A stretch of 64,000 bases of DNA, from contig CM023449.1 in assembly GCA_013339765.2 (NCBI GenBank), forward strand, positions 222,713,992 to 222,777,991, read 5' to 3'. The notes beneath the pieces were generated by a model. That model was not told the DNA's origin and did not search any database. It worked only from the letters and a program-made list of their open reading frames with translations. Each line of letters starts with the position of its first letter. Within the stretch, counting starts at the first letter, position 1. Of the stretch, positions 13,001 through 23,549 are shown piece by piece. This DNA is from Haemaphysalis longicornis. Taxonomy: Eukaryota; Arthropoda; Arachnida; Ixodida; Ixodidae. A program made the position numbers and the translations under genes.

Positions 13001-16000
13001 GGAAGCTTTGTTCTCGTAACAGCGAAGCTGTTGAGCAAATCATTTGTGTATGGTGTCCGCAGTTAAAAATACAAAAAAAAATACAAAGAAAATGCCGAGC
13101 CCTCGTGCACGCGTGCTTCGAGCGCATCTTCGTCAAGCCAAGCATACCCACTTAGGGGAGATTGGCCAACATTGGCCACAAGAAAAAAAAACTCCAGCGT
13201 TCGCCGTACTTGCTCGGAACAAGAAAGACACTACATAGCGTGCCCCCCCTCGTTCGTTCGTCCTCCTGTTGCCGTGCGCATGCGCTCTACACCGTAGAAG
13301 AGCCGCGACTTGAATGTCGAAGCTGCTGTAGGTGATCACTGAATCCACATGGCCCAGCCGCGGGTAGTTCGCACGGCCGAGGAAGAAGAGACCGCGCTTC
13401 GAGAGGCTCGGTGTGCAAAGTATCCGCTAGATGCGATAAGATGCACTTGCAGAGTGGAGTACGCAAACGACGACCACAACGACGAACTCGCTCTGGCCTT
13501 GCTCAACAAAGTCATTGAAATGCCATGCCGCCGATGTCAACCACGACACCACAACGATACTAAAACTTTTGATTTGATTTGATTGTATGGTTTAACGCAC
13601 CGACGCAACGCAGGCGATGAGGCGCGCCGTAGTGGAGGGCTCCGGATTAATTTTGACCACCTGGGGATCTTTAACGTGCGCCGAAATCTCGTACACACGG
13701 GCATTTTTTGCTTTTCGCCTCCATCAGAAAAGCGACCGCCGCGGCCGGGAATCGAACCCGCGACCTTGAGCTCAGCAGCGCAACGCCTTAGCCACTGAGC
13801 CACCGCGGCGGGTGATACTAAAACTTAAATTTGTGTCCGTCAATGATCAACTACAACATCTTCGCCATGGAAGTCTTGCGCCCGAGTGCAAGCTTCCCTG
13901 AATTTTTAAAGCAAAGCCTTACTACTTTCGTACAGTGATTCGTGGAGGAGGCACAAATGACCTTTTGACCGGAGACACACCCCAGGCGACGCCCCCCTCG
14001 AAGCGCATCACGTGATTCGCCGGGCCCGCTGTTGACGCCTGCAGGCGCCGACAGCGGTCGCCACCACCGCTGCGGCCGAGGCAGCCAACCACCCCCGCAG
14101 CCTCGCATGCATGCGACGCTGAGTCGTTTCGGGCAACGTGACTCGGTGCGTTCGGGCAAAGGAACGGTGCGTTCGCCATGAATGAACGCCGCGCTGGTCT
14201 CGGCGAACGCCGCGTTCGCCCGGCCTCCTTCTGTGAGCGTTGCACGCAACCGAACGGCTTTGAGACGTGGTCGGCAACACAGCTAAATCAAAGTAACCAA
14301 GCGAAACACTCAACCAGACTAAGCCAAGCTTTTGCTTTGCATATCCAGGGTTTGCAGAGCTAAGGCGCAGCCATTTTTGTGCTTGTTTCATCTCGCAAGT
14401 GCTGCCTTTCGGCGCCATTTTAAACGCGTCGATTTTTCTTCCGTGGCCACTTTTTTTAAGTGCGAATGCACTTCTTAAGCGAGCCTGAATCGTCCGCCGC
14501 CGTCGTCCGCATAGCAACAGCTGCGGGTGCGCGCGCTCCTCGTCTTCCCTAGCAACGGGGGGAGATGGGCGCGCGCTACTCTCCTCCTCCTCTCTCCGCT
14601 CAGTGACTGCGGGTGTTGGGCGCTTCCTCTCCACTTCGGGCGGGAGAGCTCTCGCTCGCGTAGCGGGCGCTCCGCATTCCGACGCGTGAGGGCGCTCGTG
14701 TAGCCCTTGCCGTAACGGCGGGCGCTACTCTCCTCCTCCTCTCTCCGCTCAGTGACTGCGGGTGTTGGGCGCCTCCTCTCCACTTCGGGCGGGAGAGCTC
14801 TCGCTCGCGTAGCGGGCGCTCCGCATTCCGACGCGTGAGGGCGCTCGTGTAGCAGCCGCGTGGCGCGGGAGGGTATTAGTCGAGCGCGCGCCGTCGTCGA
14901 GAGCGGTCGCTGGTCCTGCATCTCGATAACGATGATGGCGGACCGGGCAACGGTACCAGCAATAACGAGTGAAATATCTTTCTTTGTAGTTGTGTGCGTG
15001 TGTGTAATCTCTCGACTACTCATTAAGATCACGATATCCACCGTAATCGCGCAATCAACAACCGTGCATTCGCATTTACACACTCTCCCCCTCGGGGAAG
15101 TGCGAGGGAATTTTTTTATTCCATACTATCGTAAAAAGCAACCAACTAGCATTCCTAACTAAATGAACGCGGAGACTACTGGTTAAATTAAGTGCATAAG
15201 TATTTTTAAGTGCGAATGCACTTCTTAAGCGAGCCTGAATCGTCCGCCGCCGTCGTCCGCATAGCAACAGCTGCGGGTGCGCGCGCTCCTCGTCTTCCTC
15301 CTCATCTTCCCTAGCAACGGGGGGAGATGGGCGCGCGCTACTCTCCTCCTCCTCTCTCCGCTCAGTGACTGCGGGTGTTGGGCGCCTCCTCTCCACTTCG
15401 GGCGGGAGAGCTCTCGCTCGCGTAGCGGGCGCTCCGCATTCCGACGCGTGAGGGCGCTCGTGTAGCCCTTGCCGTAACGGCGGGCGCTACTCTCCTCCTC
15501 CCTCTCTCCGCCTCAGTGACTGCGGGTGTTGGGCGCCTCCTCTCCACTCCAAGATCACGATATCCACCGTAATCGCGCAATCAACAACCGTGCATTCGCA
15601 CTTACACACTCTCCCCCTCGGGGAAGTGCGAGGGAATTTTTTCCTGAAATGTACCTGCAGTTTTCTTTGCACTAAACAATGGGGGCATGTATGACAAGTG
15701 CCAGCGGCTCCAGGAGTATCGAACGGTTCTGCGTAAATAAACCGCTTGTTCAAGTGTCCTCTTAACTTTTGTCCGGAAGGGTGAATCGAGGGACAGGCGG
15801 GCACCTTTTCTAAGCGTCTGCTCGAGTGCGTGACGCCGTGGGCCTCTGTTTGGGTACGTTACGCTGCGTGGCTGTGGTGGCTAGGTAGCGTGACCGCGGA
15901 TGAGCTACAACGACAAGCCTGGCCCCTAAAGTGCCCGGCACTGAAAACAAAGGTTCAACAAACTGAAACATTGCTTAGCACTACAGCTCAGCCGTCCTCA

Positions 16001-19000
16001 CAAGCAAGTGCGGCCGCTCTCAGTTTACCTCACAAAGTTATCAAAAGCAGACCATCTGAAAGCTCATTAAATATGCTGGGACATACTATGATGCGGCTCA
16101 CCTGCCACCAGTCGCGCATGTGGTCGCACGCCGCCTTGCTTTTGCTGAGCGACGGGTACTTGGCGCGTGCGGCCTGCACCTCTAGAGCTCGGTTTGCGCA
16201 CAAAGTCGACGAAGTCGCCCTTCAATAGGACTCGTCCTTGAGCGTCTCAATGACCGGCAGCAGCGTGTCTCGGTGGAAGAAGGTGGCTTGGTGTGCGTCC
16301 GGCACGTAGCCCTGGCCGCCCCACACCACGACGTTGCGGACCTTGTTCGGTGCCACGGCAAGCTTGGAGGCGATTTGCGCCAGTGCCTGGTTGTGTTCAA
16401 GACGGGAAAGGGCGGTGATGTTGCGGCTGTCTATGGATGGGGCGCTTCGGATGCAGGCGTAAGCATTGATGGCAGCGTTGACTCCGCAACAGACCACCTT
16501 CACGGACTTTTTGGCGTACTTGTCCAGCGCTGCACCGTAGCTCTGAAAGAGCCGGATGCTGTCGCCAACGGGAGCCTCGGCGTTCGGGTACAGAAGGAAG
16601 GCGGCGTCGATGTCGTGGAAGGCAGACTCTTCCACTGTGGCCATCACAACCTGCCGGACAAAAGGGCGCGAATGCAGAAGTCACGGCTAAGTACCGCCCG
16701 AAGCGGATCTTGGGATGGAAGAAACGAACCACTTTTATGCAGCGCTGTCTGCATGGTGTCTGTCATGTGGCAGGACTGGCGTACTGGGGAATAACAGGCG
16801 CAGAGCTATGTTATACCAGCTCTTTTTTTCTCCTCAGACCGCATTGTGGGAAGTATTCCTCCGCTACAAAACTTTAAATTAGATGAAGAGGAAGCTCTCA
16901 ATTTCTTCAAGACCACTTCTTTTTGGAACGACCACTATCTTGATCCGTTTTTGTACCTTGTCAGCAGCTGGCAGCTGCAAGAGCTATGCCGCTAAATTCT
17001 TACGCGATTGTAGTTACTTTTGTGCCGTCTAAGGTAGTAACTAGTTGCTAGCGACGTGTTACCGATAACTAGTTATTTTTTTCGGTAACTTTTAACTGTA
17101 ACTAGTTACTTTTAAGTTGGAGGAACTTGTAACTGTAGCACTGTTACTTTTTCAGAGTAACAGATGTAACAGGAAATATCGTAACAGTTCTTTGTTTTAT
17201 TATAGAAAACTATCCAATAGCAACACTCGTTAAGGGCCGACTTGAAGTTCACCCTTTCTACTTGTTCGCACTTTTTGTCTCCACCTTTCATGCTTACACA
17301 CAACACGGGTGCTCTCGCAGTTTAGGAGAGGAGGTCGCTAAGAGGATGGATTATCTTTCCTGTAGAAGACAGAGGTAGGAGGTCGGTTTAGAGTTGATGT
17401 CTAAAACTATTCCTTCGTCTCGAGCGAGCAGAAACAAGAAAAAATAGGGAATAGGAAGTTACACCTCCGCAAAGAGGGAAGGTGCTGGATGCCAGCTTCG
17501 GCAAACTACTAATCCTAAGTTACATTCCCCAACACCAAGGGTTCATCAACAAAAAAGCAGATGAAACGAAATGAGGTGTACACAACGAGTGTTGGTGTCG
17601 GGCTTAAGTGTGCCCCCTTCATCATTAGTGCGTCCTTTCATGTGCGCGCCCCCTTCATCAACTCTATCATTTGGTTTGTGACATGCAGTTACATATGAAT
17701 GTAACGAACCTCCATGTAACAAATTCCTGGCTTTAACGAAGTTTTCCAGTTCCCCATTTCCACCTCCACTGAAGCCCACGTGTTTGCGACCTCTATATAA
17801 CGAAGGAGTTGCGACGGTTAACTTGATGTAACGAAGTCACTGCGCTGATGAATCAATGTTTCTTGCGCATTTTCTAAAAAAATCGGTTGGCTAAATGCAC
17901 TACTTTAGCGAATTTCGCCCGCACTGCCATCTCCCGTGTATTTCCACGTGTGAGTGCGGTATCGGTTAGGTGCTTGGCCTGCCTGTCGGCGTGTAGTCGC
18001 GCGTCTCCACTGCTATTTGGGGTGTCGGTTCGTCGGTGATTTGTTCTGCTGCCAGAAAACGAAAATTTTTGTCTTTTCACGACAAGCTCGCTATTCTAAA
18101 TGTCGTCGTCTCCGCCAGCGAGAAAGGAGAACGTTGTCGTCCCGTACAGTATCCAAGCTAGCACCGTCTCAACAATTTTGGGTGCGGAAAAGAGCATCAA
18201 GTTCGCAAAAAACGCCCTTTCAGCATAAGTTTGGTTCTTGAGACGAGTCAAGGCACCTTAAAAGTATCAAAATGCGAAAGCCATACTTAAGTTACGTTTG
18301 TGGCCACGGTAGCCGAAGGCACAAATCACGCAGTTCAGTGTGAAATAAATCCTTGAAGAGTGAGTTCAGCGTCACTGATGTCTAGCATTTCGGTTTCGTT
18401 TCCGCTTTGTTCACGCGCGCTTTAGATGGAAATCTCCATGTAACGAAAACCTGGATGTAACGAAAAAAATGCAAATGTTTGTCAACTTCGTTATATCCAG
18501 GTTTAACTATATTACTTAGCCTGATACTGTAACGGAAAAGTAACGGCGTTACTTTTCCACCGTATCTGTAACTGTCACAAGTTACTTTTAAAAATCCTAT
18601 AACTGTAACAATTATATTTCGGCTTTGGTAACTGTAACTGTGACGCTGGGACTCTTTACTGGTAACGCGGCCATCACTGCTTTTGTGCACCCCCTTTTGG
18701 ACACTTTCCAGTGTATACAGAATTTAGTTTCCAACTCCGGAACTTGCAAAATATCAGTCCTGCAGAACAGCCTTCAGCTCCTCGAACAGCGCTACGCATA
18801 ATAATGTATCTTTTTCGCAATAAATTACTGCCGAAGTATGTAACGAAAGATCAGCACGCTAGCACCTTCTCATCATTACTGTCAACTATTTATAATCAGC
18901 CATTAGGCTCAACTATAAAACGTTGGTAACTGACCAAGTAAAAAAAAAACTCACTTGGTCAGTGACTTACGTTTCATCGTTGCAAACCAGACGGTAATCC

Positions 19001-19502
19001 GTCAAACACGGGACTATGTCAATCATTATTCGCATCTTATGCATGGCTAGCACGGCCTTGGTTCGCCTCTGGCCTTGGGATTTTGTACCGTTCACGTTGA
19101 CGCCGGGATCATTCAAGGGCATATCTTCCAAGGAGACATATACAAGGCCTACGGCGAAGGCCTTGTAACCATTGGTTACGTTGAAGGTCGTAACCATTGA
19201 AAGCGTTCCCTTTCGAAGCACCGGCTCACCTGTCTGAGCAGCGGATAGGTGCTGTCGAGCAGCTCGAGCGTGAGTCCCTCGAGGCCGCCCATGCTGCCCG
19301 GGACGTCGTACAGGTGCAGTATTAGCGGCTGGTCGTAGCCGAACACGACGCCCTGCGACACCGCCGACGCTATGGTTCTCGCCGTCGGGCTCGTCGCGCT
19401 CGTCACCAGCACGCGCAGGTGCGCACGCTTGCGCTCAGCCTTGTCCTCGGCCACCACCACGTGAGCCTTGGTGTGGACCGACTGTGACGACGTCGAAGCC
19501 AT
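9356..19502 (-). CDS. MDH1-like protein, probable malate dehydrogenase pseudoenzyme (3 exons)
   Basis: Seen: three minus-strand exons (19502-19230, 16650-16102, 9580-9356), all joined in phase 0 at GT-AG sites, give about 348 codons against 334 residues in human cytosolic MDH. The alignment is continuous, including FGYDQPLILHLYD, GAALDKYAKKSVKVV, SAPSI and GTPEGTWVSMGVVSNGAYGVP. Known for the family: MDH1 interconverts malate and oxaloacetate with NAD in the cytosol. Here the GAAGQIA dinucleotide loop reads SATSPTA (residues 35-41), the loop with the two substrate arginines is shortened and lacks them, NPANTN reads NAAINA, DHNR reads EHNQ (176-179) and GNHSS reads GGQG. Inference: the fold is kept but catalysis and probably NAD binding are lost. 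A TGA at codon 234 lies in a short double-frameshift stretch, so the copy is either a pseudogene or carries sequence errors. The start is the first ATG (19502-19500). The introns contain many repeats. Confidence 0.82.
9841..10007 (+). repeat. poly-C run and (TCTG)n microsatellite
   Basis: A run of 12 C is followed by TCCAT/TCCGT units and then more than 20 TCTG units (about 9918-10007), in intron 2 of the MDH1-like gene. Ser/Val/Cys/Leu frames here are artefacts. Confidence 0.95.
10122..10525 (+). repeat. minisatellite, three units of about 150 bp
   Basis: Unit starts near 10122, 10277 and 10426 share CGCTATTATAACGATTAAAG, GCAGGGCATTACACGGTTC and TTCAAAATTTTCTTC. The units differ by substitutions and T-run length, so the array is not recent. 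Confidence 0.85.
10550..12150. other. intronic sequence, nothing assigned
   Basis: Lies in the 6.5-kb intron of the MDH1-like gene. A minus frame at 11423-11025 (RDFYATMFAHKIMSKNMREE) has no recognised family and no splice support. GCGAAGCTGTTGTAGGTGA at 11763 recurs as CGAAGCTGCTGTAGGTGA near 13320. Confidence 0.4.
12156..12430 (+). repeat. direct repeat pair with TGACGTCAT motifs
   Basis: Two 75-bp stretches (12156-12235 and 12353-12430) share CGAAAGTGTTTTATTCC, ATACACCAAGATTTC and TCACGGAAATGACG. The first contains TGACGTCAT twice, a CRE-like word. The spacing is about 197 bases. Confidence 0.7.
13349..13430 (+). other. fragment resembling the N-terminus of the R/E-repeat ORF family
   Basis: The frame MAQPRVVRTAEEEETALREA has the Arg/Glu composition of the repeat protein at 27650-28093. 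It soon loses that pattern. It may be a relic of a related element; no function is claimed. Confidence 0.3.
13569..13813 (-). mobile_element. tRNA-derived SINE (Ruka-like), full length
   Basis: Minus orientation. The tRNA-like head at 13800-13730 has A-box TGGCTCAGTGGC and B-box GGTTCGATTCC. The body carries TTAAAGATCCCCAGGTGGTC and the tail is AATCAAATCAAATC. Flanked by the direct repeat GATACTAAAACTT (13556-13568 and 13814-13826), a target-site duplication of the length expected for LINE-driven insertion. Confidence 0.92.
14458..15117 (+). mobile_element. hairpin-led GC-rich repeat (family R2), copy 1
   Basis: Starts with the hairpin AAGTGCGAATGCACTT after a T-run and ends CCCCCTCGGGGAAGTGCGAG then GGAATTTTTTT. 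The 5' word AAGTGCGAATGCAC recurs inverted near the 3' end in copy 2. An inner segment of about 140 bases (TCTCCTCCTCCTCTCTCCGC to GCTCGTGTAGC) is tandemly doubled. The long minus frame through it comes from the GC-rich composition. Confidence 0.75.
15208..15642 (+). mobile_element. hairpin-led GC-rich repeat (family R2), copy 2
   Basis: Same start (TTTTTAAGTGCGAATGCACT) and end (GTGCATTCGCACTTACACAC then TCGGGGAAGTGCGAGGG) as copy 1, 90 bases downstream in the same orientation. It is shorter because part of the centre is deleted. Confidence 0.78.
16102..16650 (-). CDS. MDH1-like exon 2, with TGA and double frameshift
   Basis: Encodes codons 92-274, from VVMATVEESAFHDID to CDHMRDWWQ, after acceptor TTTTGTCCGGCAG and before donor GTGAGC. 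It holds the strongest family match (GAALDKYAKKSVKV) and most of the missing catalytic residues. At 16222-16224 the frame meets TGA just after LKDESY. Dropping into the neighbouring frame gives LKGDFVDFVRK, which matches the family, and after about 25-30 bases the family match (RALEVQAARAKYPS) returns to the original frame. So one base appears lost and one gained inside a single exon. Confidence 0.82.
17025..18679. mobile_element. hAT-like non-autonomous element in MDH1-like intron 1
   Basis: An exact 8-bp direct repeat CTTTTGTG flanks it (17017-17024, 18680-18687). The right end, read inward, is CAGTGATGGCCGCGTTACCA; the left end is degenerate (CCGTCTAAGG). Both ends carry many copies of GTAAC / GTTAC, such as AACTGTAACTAGTTAC, as subterminal repeats do in hAT elements. 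The middle has repeated TGTAACGAA words. No transposase frame. Confidence 0.72.
19230..19502 (-). CDS. MDH1-like exon 1
   Basis: Encodes residues 1-91, beginning MASTSSQSVHTK and ending STYPLLRQ before the splice donor GTGAGC. The first 26 or so residues are a hydrophilic extension absent from human MDH1. Residues 29-91 align with the first Rossmann unit (HLRVLVTS, then VVFGYDQPLILHLYD). The Gly-rich turn that contacts the NAD pyrophosphate is replaced by Ser/Thr/Pro residues. No signal peptide or membrane segment is visible. The exon boundary may be off by one base. Confidence 0.82.
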
Positions 19503-20945
19503 GGGTACGGCGGCGGTGGTGGGGGAGACTCAGGGGACTCGCAAGGCTTCTAACCGTGCACCTCACATCATCTTCCTCCTCTTCTTTGACAGATCCCTGC
19601 GTCCGGTGAAGATAAGTGGCGACATCCAGTTCCGAGATAGGTATGTACGACCCCGACACTGTCCGCATCAGCACCATCTACTGATTGGCTTGGAAGACTC
19701 CGTCCGTACTCTTGAAAAACTATTAAAAGAAGTTCACTATTCGGCCTCAGTAGTCTAGAAACAACCAAACCCTGCCTGTTGAAATATGAAGGCAAGACAC
19801 TGGTATGCTGTTATCTTGGTCGACAAGTTGCCGCCCAGAGAAAACTGACTGCTGCTTTATAGACTGCAGGGGTGTTCTTCTTTTTGTGACACTTTGTGAA
19901 GAACGCTGAGAAAAAACCGGGAACATCACGCTGTTCTCCATCCGATTTTTACCGTTCGAGTGTCCTGGTAAACCACCCTATGGCACGTTTGTGTAAATTG
20001 GTTTGTATGGTCCGTGGCGTGTCCACAATATAATAGACATGCAGAGCCACCTAGATCAACAATCTTCTTTTTGTGAAACGGCTTGTATATAGTTTGTATA
20101 GTAGCTTTATAAAGTGTGCTGGAATACAGTAGCTTTTTGGACCAACCACGTGGTTCCTCCTCTTTAACGCTTCTGTGTGTTTGTCGGAATTTTTGTGTCT
20201 TTGTACTCGCCCCAACCTTTATGCTCTTCTGTCTGCTTCACCATGTGACGTCTCCGGTTTGTCGTTACGTATGTACGTGTTTTCCCGTGCAATAAAGAAA
20301 ACAAAATGCCTTAGTAGACCAAGGGTATAATCGTTGGTTTTGCATCGAAAGACTTGAGATTTCTTTTTACCGTAAAACGCACTCTTGGGTATTTTAGGTC
20401 GGTTTGTAAGGAGAGGGGCGCACCATGTAAACATGCTTAATTAACGTTCTGAATCGAATCGGGAACCTATCTCGGAACGGAACACAGAAGATACGTGAGC
20501 AAAGAGAGCAAAAACACTTTGTTAAGTAAACAGCAAAGAAGGCGGCCTGCCAGGGAATCACCTGCATGGAAGAAAAGCAAATGGATTTTGGACTTGAACA
20601 AATTGTTCGCAAAATTAAAAATCGACATAGTTCAACAACAAAGGTCAACAAAGGTAAACCGCATTCTGGAGTATCCTAATTATCCAGCGAATCGACAGCT
20701 TTTATTGGAGAAGGAGACGTGCCCGCAATATTCGGTGAGGTACTCAATGTATCTAATGGTGCACATTACATTTTGAGAATTTTTACATCTCGACTACTCT
20801 GTGTCACGAACCTCGACGAGTATTCAACATGTGCCCTGCACAGTTTTAGAAAGGCGCCTTTCCGGTTGAGAATATCCTCTCATGCTTTTGGCAGGCAATT
20901 GGGTCTGGTTTGTATTTTTTTCTCGCCTTCGTGCTCGCGTCTATA
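19503..20945. other. 5' flank of the MDH1-like gene; no other gene seen
   Basis: Short frames only. The promoter of the minus-strand gene should lie just above 19502, but no TATA or initiator can be chosen with confidence. Confidence 0.4.
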
Positions 20946-20955
20946 ACTGTGAGTA

Positions 20956-22189
20956 AAGGTAGGTTCACTGTTGCTGATGATGATCTGCGTTGGTGCCTGG
21001 TGGTTGCGGCACTGTTGACACGACGACGATAGTTGATGGAGGGTTTTTAAAACTGTACATTTAAGTAGAAGACATATACAGAGTATTTACAGACTGAAGA
21101 TAGAGTTAACGAAGTAAGAAAGTGAGAGTCTTAGTCAGCTACAACTTTGTGCACGCGGAACCCCCGTCAGCGGCGAACCCTGACCTGAGACTACCCAAGT
21201 GGTGAGATCCTCCCTAGCCGAACCTGGCTAACCCGGCAATACGCCGGCCGTGCATAGCACATTAAAACCCTGAGGATTTCGCCTCGAGACCTCGAGTCTC
21301 ATGGTTTTGATGGGTTACTTAGGCTCCACCCCCGACACACAGGCCAATCGGAATCACCTGGCTCCCTGATTGGACGGATTACCACATCCGGACCTAAACC
21401 GTGGTGGGCAACGCCCCCGTAACCCTCAAACGCTGGTCGCTCTCTCTCACCAGAAAAAAAGGAAAAGATCAAAAGCAACAAAACAAATACTGAATACACT
21501 CAGAAACCCGCGGAGACACGTGCAAGCGGCCGGGAAAGCTTCTACGAACGCGGCCTGCGTCCCCAGTTCCCACGACTCGTCCAAGACCGGACAGCCATTC
21601 CGAACCAGCTGCAACCCATAACCACCGTCATAACAAAACCCGGCGCTCCCCCAAGATTCTCCACCGTTGACAGGCGATGCCCCGTTAATTGGGCCGTGGA
21701 CCAGAATCAACGTGTAGGGAACACAGGATACGGCGGCTGCCGCAGGCGTCGCATTTTCCGCATCCACTCCGGGCCGTTGCACGAACAACCACGCACGCTC
21801 TCACTGCGCGCGTTGACGGGCCAACAAAGGGACAGCTCCAAGCTCCCCCGTCCCCAGCGGCGCGACGGACCAAATGGTTTTACAACCGGCCATTCTGCTA
21901 AACATACACGCAGTAGGACACAGAACCAGCTGCCGCCAAGCTCTCGGAATTTCATTCGAGCCGCCGGGCTACCAATGTTTTCCCACAGTCGCACCACGCG
22001 CGCCGGCCAAAACAGCGCGACCACGCGGTTGAGGCCCGAGACACTGTGTCCTCATGCCGGCGGCTTGACCCAGAGGCTGTTCCCTTCTTAGCAAGCTGGC
22101 TGCCATAAAGCCATCCATTCCTCATTCCCGGAACAGCCGCTACCCCTGCGTCCGACTCAGTTCGAGTCGCTGGCGCCTGCAACCCTTAC
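20956..22189. mobile_element. 1.2-kb segment flanked by a 10-bp direct repeat
   Basis: ACTGTGAGTA occurs at 20946-20955 and 22190-22199. The inner ends GTAAAGGT and (inverse) GTAAGGGT are weakly inverted. The interior is GC-rich without a convincing frame. It looks like a non-autonomous DNA element of undetermined superfamily. Confidence 0.45.
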
Positions 22190-22888
22190 ACTGTGAGTAG
22201 GTGCTTCAGCTGATTTGATGGTGCGCCGCATCCTCTCTAGTAATGTCGGGTACGGGTTTTGTATACTTCGGCGCCGTTATCACTATTTTACTTCAAGCTG
22301 CGCTGCGGAATTCTAGTGGGGGCATTACTAAAGCTTCCAATAACGACAGATCAATCATCTGGCAGAAAAGCGTTTACGAATGCATGAGTATTACCAGAGG
22401 GATAGGTGCGAACTCCGAACGAGGCCTCTCTTTGTTAAACATAATATGCGAAAGGCGGACCCGATATATTACTTTGAACTCCTACAGTGGATGCAAAAAT
22501 CTGGAATTTATAACAAACCACCGGACGACAGCTCTGGCAATGCAATATTAGCTATCCTAAGTACAGGTTGCCGGCCACACAAACAAATTACAGCAGGCAT
22601 ACGTAACAGCTCCAGTCTTTTAACAGAGGTGGCATATGCATCGATTCCAATCAATCTCTTCAGCGTTTAAAACGTGCATGCATAAGGCATCACGTTGAAA
22701 TTGGTGTTATGTATTCCCATGCATAGAACCACGATAATTCCACTTACTTCGTTTGTAATGTACTTCGTGTACCCATACAAAGTTGCGCATTGTACGGCAT
22801 CTTGTGGAAACTTTAAAGCATCAGGTTGTTCTCCTTAACCGGTATATATTGTGTGCCTTTCGTTACGCGCGTGTAATGTAGCCATGAA

Positions 22889-23549
22889 CAAATGAAACGC
22901 GAACACGAAAATATGAACCTGAACACCCAAATAGCGCGATTTCGTTCCATGCAAGTCAACGTGACTCGTGGCTTAGTTACAGAAACAAAGTTGAGATATG
23001 TGCTTTCCAAATATAGCAATAGTTTTTGCTCGGGTTCGTGACAACCCGTGAGGGGACACTGGGACTCCTTGCAGGACGGAAGGCTGTTTTGCTGTTTATT
23101 CACCGCACGCTGGCTTCCTCTACGACACACCGCCAAGGTTGCACACTTCACTTGCAAACGCTTTCGGCCACATGCCGGGTTTTCTGTCTCAAAAACGCCG
23201 GACCACCTCACTCGTCGGCGTCCGGCTCTGAACTCCTCGCTCCGGCGCCCCCAGCCCGTCGCGTCTTCCCCACCCCCTTAGAACAAAACAAACACAACAA
23301 GCCCATGAGTGGTGGCAACCCCGAGCGAGACTGTTTCTAAGAATTTCGGTGGTGCCTCGACCTTCACCCGCGGGCCAAGGCCGGCCCGGAAGCCTCTGAG
23401 TTATTGCATTCCCCGTCTCCGGGGCCACTCCTACGCCGCCCCCCTGTCGCCATGGCGTCCTGGCAGGCGAAACCTCGACAATCCTCAACGAACATTATTT
23501 TTCAGCTTTGCATGTTCTGGTTCATATTTTCGTTTTTGCTTTTTATTTG
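22889..23549. mobile_element. second copy of the 3667-3885 MITE, with inserted DNA
   Basis: Ends match the copy at 3667 (left CAAATGAAACGCGAACACGA, right GGTTCATATTTTCG then TTTATTTG). Flanks are near-duplicates (GCCATGAA, CCCATGAC), suggesting an 8-bp target. About 475 bases (roughly 23025-23500), GC-rich and unrelated to the MITE, separate the two halves, so something inserted into it. Confidence 0.7.

Noticed and set aside
13730..13803. True tRNA gene
   Set aside because: A and B boxes are present, but the sequence is the head of a SINE repeated in the window with a SINE body, tail and target duplications.
14008..15083. Long minus-strand frames of about 200 codons
   Set aside because: They lie in GC-rich R2 repeats, contain their tandem duplication and show no family similarity.
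18967..19221. Extra MDH1-like exon in intron 1
   Set aside because: Open frame on the minus strand but no similarity to MDH, and exons 1 and 2 already join without a gap in the alignment.
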